Of a stretch of 64,000 nucleotides of DNA, positions 8,401 through 15,288 are shown one piece after another. The notes beneath the pieces are model-generated. The model was given only the letters and a program-made list of their open reading frames with translations. It did not search any database and was not told the DNA's origin. Source of the stretch: Streptomyces coelicoflavus. GTDB lineage: Bacteria > Actinomycetota > Actinomycetes > Streptomycetales > Streptomycetaceae. A program made the position numbers and the translations under genes. How positions within the stretch are numbered: the stretch's first letter is position 1; each line of letters starts with the position of its first letter. The stretch covers positions 124,001 to 188,000 of the forward strand of contig NZ_BEWB01000004.1 in assembly GCF_003112555.1 (NCBI RefSeq), read 5' to 3'.

Positions 8401-11400
8401 GCGGCGGGATGCTCGGCCCCGGCGGACGCTGCCGCACCTTCGACGACGGCGCCGACGGCTACGTGCGCGGCGAGGGCGCGGGCCTGGTGTGCCTCAAGCC
8501 GCTGTCCGCCGCGCTGGCCGACGGCGACCGCGTGCACGCCGTGCTCACCGGCTCCGCGCTCGGCCACGGCGGCCGCGCCAACGGCCTGACCGCGCCCCGC
8601 ACCAGCGCCCAGCGTGCCGTGATGGCCGGGGCGCTGGAGCGGGCCGGCGTCGAGCCCGGACAGATCGACTTCGTCGAGGCGCACGGCACCGGCACCGCCC
8701 TCGGCGACCCCGTCGAATGGGAGGCGCTGGCCGGCGTCTACGGCCGGGGCCGCCCCGCCGACGCGCCCTGCCTGGTCGGCTCCGTCAAGACCGGCATCGG
8801 CCACCTGGAGGCGGCCGCCGGCATCGCCGGGCTGATCAAGGCGGTGCTCGTGGTGCGGCAGCGGGACGTACCGCCGCTGCTGCACCTGACCACGCCCAAC
8901 CGGCACCTGGACTGGACGGGTTCGGGCCTGGCCGTGCCCACCGCCCGGCGCGTGCTGCCCGCCGACGGCACGGTCCGCGCCGGCGTCAGCTCCTTCGGCT
9001 TCGGCGGCACCAACGCCCACGTGATCGTCGAGTCCGCTCCCGAACCCCCGGCGCCCGCCGGCCAGTCCGGCGCCCCCGACGGTGCGGTGCACGCCCTGTC
9101 CCTGTCCGCGCACACCGAGACCGCCCTGACCACCCTGGCCGGCCGGTACCGCACCCACCTCGCGGCCCACCCCGGCGCGTCGCTCGCCGCACTGTGCCGC
9201 TCCGCCAACACGGGCCGCTCCCACCTGCCCCACCGTGCCGTCCTCACCGCCGGAACCCCGGCCGAACTGGACGCCGCTCTTGGTGCGTTGACCCGCAACG
9301 AGCCCGCCCTCGACGTGGCCCGCGGCGGACCGGCGCACGGCGGCGCACCCACCGTCGCCTTCCTCTTCGGCGGCCAGGGCACCCAGTACCCGGGCATGGG
9401 CCGCGAACTGTACGACGCCCACCCCGTCTTCGCCCGCACCCTGCGGCGCGCCGACGAGGTGCTGCGCGGCCTGGGCGAGATCCCGCTGCTCGACCTGCTC
9501 TTCGACCCGGAGCACGCCGAGGACCTGGCCCGCACCCGCTACTGCCAGCCCGCCCTGGTCGCCCTCGAAGTCGCCCTCGCCGACCTGTGGGAGAGCTGCG
9601 GAGTACGCCCGGCCGCCGTGCTCGGGCACAGCGTCGGCGCCCTCGCCGCCGCGTGCGTCGCCGGCGTCCTCTCCCTGGAGGACGCCCTCACGCTCGCCGT
9701 CGTCCGCGGACGGGCCATGGACGAACAGCCCGGCGAGGGCGCGATGATCGCCTGCGTCGGCGACCCCGACACGGTGCGCGGCGCCGCGGCCGGTCACGGC
9801 CGGGTGGCCCTCGCCGCCGTCAACGCGCCCCGGCACCTGGTGCTGTCCGGCCCGGCGGACCGGATCGCGGAGCTGCGCGGGGACCTCGAGCGCGAGGGCG
9901 TCACCGTACGGCCGCTCGCCGTCTCGCACGCCTTCCACTCGCCGCTGATGGCCGGCGCCGCCGAACCGCTGCTCGAGGCCGCCCGCGCCGTCGAGTTCCA
10001 CGCCCCGCGCGTCCCCTGGATCTCCGACGCCACGGGTGAACCCGTGGAGCGGGTGGACGCGGAGTACTGGGTCCGGCACCTGCTCGGCACCGTGCGCTTC
10101 GCCGAGGGCTTCGCCCGCCTGCGCGACCGGGACGCAGAGCACGGGCCGTTCTGCGACGCCTTCGTCGAGATCGGCCCGCACCCGACCCTGCTGAACCTCG
10201 GCCGCTCCGCCGTCGCCGACGCCCCGGCGGGCGACGCGCGCCCGACACTGTGGCTGCCCTCGCTGCGCCGCGGCGCCCCCGACCGGCGCACGCTGCTCCG
10301 GTCGCTCGGCGCCCACCACTGCGCCGGCGGAACCGTGGACTGGTCCGCCCTGGACGGCGAGCGCCCGCCCGCCCGGGTCCCGCTGCCGCACACGCCCTTC
10401 GAGCGCCGGACCTACCGGTTCCAGGCCCCCACTCCCCACCAGGAAGGCGATCCCATGCCGCCCCAGCCCACGGCGACGGGCACGGCCCTGCCGGACCCGG
10501 CGGGCGAGGTCTCCCGCACCGTGCTCGACACCGTCGCCCGCGTCTGCGGATTCCCCGTGGCCGATCTGCCGGTGCACGCCCGGCTGGGCCTCGACCTGGG
10601 GTTCGACTCGCTGATGCGGACCGACCTCCACCGCCGGCTCACCGCCCGTTTCCCCCAACGCATCCACAGCTTCCAGGACTTGCCGGAGGACCCCACGGTG
10701 CAGGACATCATCGGCCGGCTCTCCCCCGGCGACGACCGCGACGGCGCGGACACCGACGGCGCCCACACCGTCGGTGCCCACACCGACGCGGGCGCACCGG
10801 CGGCCCGTCCCGCGGCCGCAGCGGCGGTACCGCCCGCCCCGGCCCCGCAGTACGGCCCCTACGGCGCGTTCCCGGCCCCGCCCCACGGCTACGCCGTCGC
10901 CGCCCCGGTTCCGCAGCCCGGCGTGCCGTACCCGTACCCGTACGGCTACCCGCCGCACGGCGCCCCGGCGTACGCCTACTACGTCCCCCAGCCGTACCCG
11001 CCGCAGGCGTTCCCGGCCCAGGCTGCCCCCACCGCCGTACCGGCTGGCCCCGCCCCCGTGCCGGCTGCCCCCGCCCCCGTACCGGCCGTGCCCGCCGCCC
11101 CCGACCCGGCCCCGGTACCCGCCGCCCCCGTCCGGCAGGAGCGCGCCTTCGAGGACTGGGCGGAGTACGCCGAACTCCAGGGCAGGCTCCGGCAGACCGA
11201 GTCCAGCGGCTCGAACCCCTACGGACGCACCCACGAGGGCTTCAACTCCGCGCTCGCCACGGTCGACGGCACCAAGGTCGTCAACTTCGCCGCCTTCAAC
11301 TACCTCGCGCTCTCCCACCACCCGCGGGTGCGCCAGGCCGCCAAGGACGCCGTGGACCGCTACGGCACCTCGGCCTCCGCCACCCCGCTCCTGTTCGGCG

Positions 11401-12314
11401 AGACCCCGCTGCACCACGAACTCGAGGCGGAGATCGCCGGGTTCGTCGGCGCCGAGGCGGCCATCGTGTTCTCCGGCGGCCACGCCACCAACGTCGCCAC
11501 CGTCGGCCACCTGTTCGGCCCGGAGGACCTGGTCGTGCACGACGCCTGGATCCACGACAGCACCGTGCGCGGCTGCATCCTCTCCGGCGCCCGGCGCCGG
11601 TCCTTCCCGCACAACGACTGGGCCGCGCTCGACCGCATCCTGGCCGGCGCGCGGGCCTCGCACCGCCGGGCGCTGGTCGTCATCGAGGGCGCCTACAGCC
11701 AGGACGGCGACATCCCCGACCTGCCGCGTTTCATCGAGGTCAAGAAGCGGCACGGCGCGATGCTGATGATCGACGAGGCGCACTCCATCGGCGTCCTGGG
11801 CCGCACCGGCCGCGGCGTGGGCGAGCACTACGGCACCGACCCGGCCGACGTCGACCTGTGGATGGGCACCCTCAGCAAGGCGCTGGGCAGCCTCGGCGGC
11901 TACATCGCGGCCCGCCGCCCGATCATCGAGTACCTCAAGTTCACCGCGCCGCTGCACATCTTCTCCACCGGCATCTCCCCGGCGAACGCCGCCGCCGCGC
12001 TGGAGGCGCTGCGCGTCGTCCAGGACGAGCCCGAGCGGGTCGCACGGGTGCAGGAGCTGGCCGAGTTCTTCCGGGCCGGCGCCCGCGCCCGCGGTCTCGA
12101 CGTCGGCGTCTCCCGCCTCTCCGCGGTGATCCCCGTGATCACCGGCGACTGGGAGAAGACGATGGCGCTCTCCAACTCGCTCCTCGAGCGCGGCGTCAAC
12201 GTCATGCCGATCGGCTACCCCGCCGTCCCGCGCGACCAGTGCCGGCTCCGTTTCTTCATCAACGCGGACCACAGCGAAGCAGACCTCGAACACTCCCTCG
12301 ACCTCCTGGTGTGA
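5406..12314 (+). CDS. redL: FAAL-ACP-KS-AT-ACP-oxoamine synthase megaenzyme, RedL
   Basis: About 2300 residues. Domains in order: fatty acyl-AMP ligase (about 1-590, QYTSGSTAAPKG), ACP1 (Ser near 720 in LGLDSKQ), ketosynthase (about 800-1220, active Cys in DTACSSS, HGTGT, GHLEAAAG), acyltransferase (about 1310-1630, GHSVGA with HAFHSP, malonyl type), ACP2 (GFDSLM near 1731), a Pro/Ala/Tyr-rich linker (about 1790-1920) and an oxoamine synthase (Lys near 2155 in TLSKALG). In the known pathway it activates dodecanoate, extends it with malonate and condenses the product with glycine to a 4-keto-2-undecylpyrroline. I chose GTG 5406 because GGAGAAG lies just before it. In-frame ATG 5394 and GTG 5379 (directly after the redM stop) are alternatives. 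Confidence 0.94.
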   Translation: MSHGPAEQIRAHWQGPEPETVTALLRHRAEHTPDALAHRFLTDGDGTSVAWTYRELDLHAREVAAHLRRAGVGEGPVLLLHPPGLDYLAAFFGCLYAGAVAVPAYPPDNARFGQTVPRLAAIARDSGATHALTTGKVREAVAARGTGHVGTELDGVRWLVTEDLYTGDSSAPWQDPGRTADSLAFLQYTSGSTAAPKGVMVEHGNLVRNLRSIHLRLGHDAGSGMVSWLPPYHDMGLIGGILTPVYGGFPAHLMAPATFVRRPLLWLETLSRTGASTSVAPNFGFEQCLRRISPEQRAGLDLGRWRLALNGAEPIRPDTLDRFAEYFAPAGFDRTALLPCYGLAEATLMVTGAQPDEAPVVESFDAAALEAGTARRAEPGGARTTRVVGCGAPVADVEVALVDAATGRRVPDGTVAEIRVAGPNVARGYWKRPEAGADVFGARVEDGPDAAWLRTGDLGFRHDGQLFVVGRTKDVIIVQGRNIHPQDVEQTAERVGAGLRAGHGAAFGIPTADGEQLALAYEIGGPGAGDPYALLARLRTAIADEHRVTPHTVVLLRRSSVPRTTSGKIQRSACRQQLLDLELPVVAASVVQDGTPPDGTRPHDAVPGTRDRTAALVADALAASDAAEGTPRYPRLLTVVERLADGLGVPLDVGALLAGPDPDGADALAELCRTALADAAPAPAPGRTRTEAATWLRRAVAARLGLRPSVIDPTVPFTSLGLDSKQAVALAARFGDWLGTPVTPATVYDHPTVESLAAHVTADATTGGGTHVPHPGTDGTPLPHPLPHGPARRTPADEPVAVVGIGCRFPGAPDADSYWRLLRDGRDAVGEAPADRAAGVAGPDGRPGGFLDHVYDFDARFFGISAREAERMDPQQRLLLEVAWQTLEDAGIAPSSLAGSDTGVFVGVSGHDYADLQMPHPDVVDMHSATGNAQSVAAGRLSYFFDLNGPSLALDTACSSSLAAVHTALRSLRDGECGVALAGGVNLMLTPGLPAALARGGMLGPGGRCRTFDDGADGYVRGEGAGLVCLKPLSAALADGDRVHAVLTGSALGHGGRANGLTAPRTSAQRAVMAGALERAGVEPGQIDFVEAHGTGTALGDPVEWEALAGVYGRGRPADAPCLVGSVKTGIGHLEAAAGIAGLIKAVLVVRQRDVPPLLHLTTPNRHLDWTGSGLAVPTARRVLPADGTVRAGVSSFGFGGTNAHVIVESAPEPPAPAGQSGAPDGAVHALSLSAHTETALTTLAGRYRTHLAAHPGASLAALCRSANTGRSHLPHRAVLTAGTPAELDAALGALTRNEPALDVARGGPAHGGAPTVAFLFGGQGTQYPGMGRELYDAHPVFARTLRRADEVLRGLGEIPLLDLLFDPEHAEDLARTRYCQPALVALEVALADLWESCGVRPAAVLGHSVGALAAACVAGVLSLEDALTLAVVRGRAMDEQPGEGAMIACVGDPDTVRGAAAGHGRVALAAVNAPRHLVLSGPADRIAELRGDLEREGVTVRPLAVSHAFHSPLMAGAAEPLLEAARAVEFHAPRVPWISDATGEPVERVDAEYWVRHLLGTVRFAEGFARLRDRDAEHGPFCDAFVEIGPHPTLLNLGRSAVADAPAGDARPTLWLPSLRRGAPDRRTLLRSLGAHHCAGGTVDWSALDGERPPARVPLPHTPFERRTYRFQAPTPHQEGDPMPPQPTATGTALPDPAGEVSRTVLDTVARVCGFPVADLPVHARLGLDLGFDSLMRTDLHRRLTARFPQRIHSFQDLPEDPTVQDIIGRLSPGDDRDGADTDGAHTVGAHTDAGAPAARPAAAAAVPPAPAPQYGPYGAFPAPPHGYAVAAPVPQPGVPYPYPYGYPPHGAPAYAYYVPQPYPPQAFPAQAAPTAVPAGPAPVPAAPAPVPAVPAAPDPAPVPAAPVRQERAFEDWAEYAELQGRLRQTESSGSNPYGRTHEGFNSALATVDGTKVVNFAAFNYLALSHHPRVRQAAKDAVDRYGTSASATPLLFGETPLHHELEAEIAGFVGAEAAIVFSGGHATNVATVGHLFGPEDLVVHDAWIHDSTVRGCILSGARRRSFPHNDWAALDRILAGARASHRRALVVIEGAYSQDGDIPDLPRFIEVKKRHGAMLMIDEAHSIGVLGRTGRGVGEHYGTDPADVDLWMGTLSKALGSLGGYIAARRPIIEYLKFTAPLHIFSTGISPANAAAALEALRVVQDEPERVARVQELAEFFRAGARARGLDVGVSRLSAVIPVITGDWEKTMALSNSLLERGVNVMPIGYPAVPRDQCRLRFFINADHSEADLEHSLDLLV

Positions 12315-12317
12315 TCC

Positions 12318-13361
12318 ATGTCCTCACTCAGCCAAGACAGCCCGTCCGCCGCCGCCCCCGACATCCTGGTCACCGGTGCCAGCGGCTTCATCGGCGGTCA
12401 CCTGGTGCACCGCCTGGCCGAGCGCGGGCACCGCGTCCGCGTCCTGGCGCGCTCCACCAGCGACCGCGCCGCCTTCGCCGGCGCCGCCGCCCAGGTCACC
12501 ATCGGCGACCTCGGTGACACCGACAGCCTGCGCCGCGCCACCAGCGGGGTCCGCCACGTCTACAACTGCGCCGGGCTGTCGGCCGACTGGGGCCCCTGGG
12601 ACCGGTTCCGCGCGGTCAACGTGGACGGCGCCAAGAACCTCGTGGACGCGGCACACGAGGCCGGGACGGTCGAGCGCCTGGTCCACCTCAGCACCACCGA
12701 CGTCTACGGCTACCCCGAGCGGCCCTGCGACGAGACCACCGCCCCGCGCGACATCGGCCTGCCCTACAACCGCAGCAAGATGCTCGGCGAGCGCGCCGTG
12801 CGGGCCGCCGCGGAGCGCACCGGCCTGCCGGTCACCGTGGTCCGCCCCGTCTCCGTCTACGGCCCCGGCAGCAAGGACTTCGTGATCGAGATCGCGAACC
12901 TGCTGCTGGGCAAGCAGATGGTGTACATCCGCGGCGGCCGGGTGCCCGCCGGACTGCTCTACGTCTCCAACGCCGTGGACGGCATCATCGCCGCCGCGAC
13001 CGGCGAGCACACCGCCGGCCGCGCCTACAACCTGCGCGACCCGCACGACACCACCTGGCGCGCCTACGTCGAGGCACTCGCCGAGGGCCTGGGCGTGAAG
13101 GCCCCCTGGCTGAGCCTGCCCACCCCCGTCGCGACCGCCGTCGCCACCGTCTCCGAGAAGCTGTGGGGCGCCCTGCGCATCAACTCCCGGCCCGTCCTGA
13201 CCCGGCACGCCGTCCACCTCTTCGACCGCGACCAGTCCTACCCGATCGGGCGCGCCCAGGAGGAGCTGGGCTTCAAGGGCGAGGTCGACTTCCAGGAGGG
13301 CATGCGGCGCACCGTCGCCTGGCTCGACTCGCCCGAGGGACGCGCCCATGTCGCCCGCTGA
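12318..13361 (+). CDS. redK: NAD(P)-dependent epimerase/reductase, RedK
   Basis: A 347-residue extended short-chain dehydrogenase. The Rossmann glycine motif GASGFIGGH is near residue 20 and a YxxxK pair lies in LPYNRSKM near 152-156. Family members include 3-beta-hydroxysteroid dehydrogenase-like proteins. In the red pathway RedK is assigned reduction of the 4-ketopyrroline made by RedL, with loss of water giving 2-undecylpyrrole. It starts three bases after the redL stop and overlaps redJ by 14 bases, so it belongs to the same transcript. Confidence 0.9.
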   Translation: MSSLSQDSPSAAAPDILVTGASGFIGGHLVHRLAERGHRVRVLARSTSDRAAFAGAAAQVTIGDLGDTDSLRRATSGVRHVYNCAGLSADWGPWDRFRAVNVDGAKNLVDAAHEAGTVERLVHLSTTDVYGYPERPCDETTAPRDIGLPYNRSKMLGERAVRAAAERTGLPVTVVRPVSVYGPGSKDFVIEIANLLLGKQMVYIRGGRVPAGLLYVSNAVDGIIAAATGEHTAGRAYNLRDPHDTTWRAYVEALAEGLGVKAPWLSLPTPVATAVATVSEKLWGALRINSRPVLTRHAVHLFDRDQSYPIGRAQEELGFKGEVDFQEGMRRTVAWLDSPEGRAHVAR

Positions 13362-14190
13362 CCTGCTCTCCCAGCGGTCCGCCTGGTTCCCCCGCCCGGT
13401 GGCGGCACCGGCCGCCGAGCCCCCCGACCCGGCCACCGCCCCGCTGCGCCTGGTCTGCTTCCCCTACGCCGGGGGCACCGTCTCCGCGTTCCGCGGCTGG
13501 CAGGAGCACCTGGGCGACGAGGTCGCCGTCGTGCCCGTACAACTGCCCGGCCGCGGACTGCGCCTGCGCGAGAACCCGTACGACACCATGGAACCCCTCG
13601 CCGAAGCGGTCGCGGACGCCCTGGACGAGCACCGACTGGCCCACGACTACGCCCTGTTCGGGCACAGCATGGGCGCCCTGCTCGCCTACGAGGTGGCCTG
13701 CGTGCTGCGCCGGCGCGCACGGCCCACGCCCCGGCACCTGTTCGTCTCCGGCAGCCGCGCCCCGCACCTGTACGGCGACCGCGCCGACCACACCCTGTCC
13801 GACGCCGCGCTGCGCGAGGTGATCCGGGACCTGGGCGGACTCGGCGACGCGGACACCCTCGGCGCCGCCTACTTCGACCGCAGGCTCCCGGTGCTCCGCG
13901 CCGACCTGCGCGCCTGCGAGCGCTACGGCTGGCACCCCCGGCCGCCGCTGGACTGCCCGACGACCGCGTTCTCCGCCACCGCCGACCCCATCGCCACCCC
14001 GGAGATGGTCGAGGCCTGGCGGCCCTACACCACCGGCTCGTTCCTGCGGCGCCACCTGCCGGGCAACCACTTCTTCCTGAACGGCGGCCCGTCCCGCGAC
14101 CGCCTGCTCGCCCACCTGGGCACCGAACTCGACGCCCTCGGCACCACCCCGCACAGGAAGGCAACAAGGGAAGCAACATGGACATTCTGA
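13348..14190 (+). CDS. redJ: Type II thioesterase, RedJ
   Basis: A 280-residue alpha/beta hydrolase with nucleophile Ser107 in GHSMGA and a C-terminal GNHFF segment carrying the catalytic histidine. RedJ of S. coelicolor releases dodecanoic acid from the RedQ ACP so that RedL can activate it. General editing of mis-primed carriers is the other function typical of the family. It overlaps redK (14 bases) and redI (13 bases), which suggests translational coupling. Confidence 0.9.
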   Translation: MSPADLLSQRSAWFPRPVAAPAAEPPDPATAPLRLVCFPYAGGTVSAFRGWQEHLGDEVAVVPVQLPGRGLRLRENPYDTMEPLAEAVADALDEHRLAHDYALFGHSMGALLAYEVACVLRRRARPTPRHLFVSGSRAPHLYGDRADHTLSDAALREVIRDLGGLGDADTLGAAYFDRRLPVLRADLRACERYGWHPRPPLDCPTTAFSATADPIATPEMVEAWRPYTTGSFLRRHLPGNHFFLNGGPSRDRLLAHLGTELDALGTTPHRKATREATWTF

Positions 14191-15266
14191 GCCTGGCCAA
14201 GAGCGTCGGCAGCCGCGTCGAGGCGCCGCTGACCGACCTGCGCACCGTGACCAAGGTTCTCGGCAACCCGCACATGCCCCTGCTCCTCGCCCTGTCCAAG
14301 GGCTTCGTGGAGCCGGTGTACCGGGCCGCCTTCCTGGCCTCGGCGGCGAGTTCGGGCGTGCTCGCCGCCCTCGCCGTACGCCCCTGCGACCTGGAGTCGC
14401 TGGCGGAACGGCTCGGCGTCGCCGACGAGGACCTGCCGCGCCTCAAGGAGTGGCTGGACATGGGCATCCGCCTCGGCGACCTCACCAAGCGCGAGGGCTG
14501 CTACAAGCTGCGCAGCCTGCCCGCCAAGGCGCTCGCCCAGCCCGGCAACGACGCGATCGCCGCGGCCCTGGAGGAGGTCCTGCGCTTCCACGTGCCCGCC
14601 CTGCTCAACGGGCCCCGCATGCTGCGCGAGGGCCGCCGCTTCTCCCTCGACGACCAGGACGGCCTGGTCATCGCCCGCTCCACCCGGGTGATCCAGCCGC
14701 TGGTCGAGGAGGCCATCGCCCGCACCCTGGACCGGGACGCGCCCGTCCGGCTCCTGGAGGTCGGCTGCGGCAGCGGCGCCTACGTCCGCTACGCCGCCGA
14801 GCTCAACCCCCGCCTGTCGGCGCTCGCCGTCGACCTCCAGCAGGACGTGGCGGACAGCGCCGCGGCGAACATGGCCGAGTGGGGACTGACCGACCGGGTC
14901 GAGACCCGGCAGGCCGACCTGCGCACCCTCGACGCGCAGCCCCAGTTCGACCTCGTCACCCTGCACAACAACATCTACTACTTCCCCGAGGCCGAACGCG
15001 TCGACGCCCTGCGCCGGGCCCACGACCTGCTGGCACCCGGCGGCAGGCTGCTGCTCACCACCTCCTGCAAGGGCGGCAACGTCGGCCTCGAGGCGCTCAA
15101 CCTCTGGTTCACCTACGCCGACTTCGGCGGCCCGCTGCCGCAGGCCGACGCGCTGGCGGACCAGCTCCGCCAGGCCGGGTTCGACGACGTCGAGGCCACC
15201 CGGATCGTCCCGGGCGAGCAGTTCCACGCCTTCACGGGCACCAGCAAGCGCGTCGCGCACGCCTGA
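14178..15266 (+). CDS. redI: SAM-dependent O-methyltransferase, RedI
   Basis: A 362-residue class I methyltransferase with an N-terminal winged-helix dimerisation part and a SAM loop LLEVGCGSGAY near residues 191-201. In the prodiginine pathway RedI methylates the 4-hydroxyl of the bipyrrole carbaldehyde, giving 4-methoxy-2,2'-bipyrrole-5-carbaldehyde (MBC). Its ATG lies inside the 3' end of redJ. The 22-base gap to redH carries a GAGGAGA site for that gene. Confidence 0.9.
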   Translation: MDILSLAKSVGSRVEAPLTDLRTVTKVLGNPHMPLLLALSKGFVEPVYRAAFLASAASSGVLAALAVRPCDLESLAERLGVADEDLPRLKEWLDMGIRLGDLTKREGCYKLRSLPAKALAQPGNDAIAAALEEVLRFHVPALLNGPRMLREGRRFSLDDQDGLVIARSTRVIQPLVEEAIARTLDRDAPVRLLEVGCGSGAYVRYAAELNPRLSALAVDLQQDVADSAAANMAEWGLTDRVETRQADLRTLDAQPQFDLVTLHNNIYYFPEAERVDALRRAHDLLAPGGRLLLTTSCKGGNVGLEALNLWFTYADFGGPLPQADALADQLRQAGFDDVEATRIVPGEQFHAFTGTSKRVAHA

Positions 15267-15288
15267 CCGCCGAGGAGACACACCCGCC

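Noticed and set aside
7560..12293. Very long minus-strand open frame (1577 codons) opposite redL
   Set aside because: Low-complexity Gly/Val/Arg/Asp-rich translation with no domain, exactly antisense to recognisable PKS domains; an effect of high GC at third positions.
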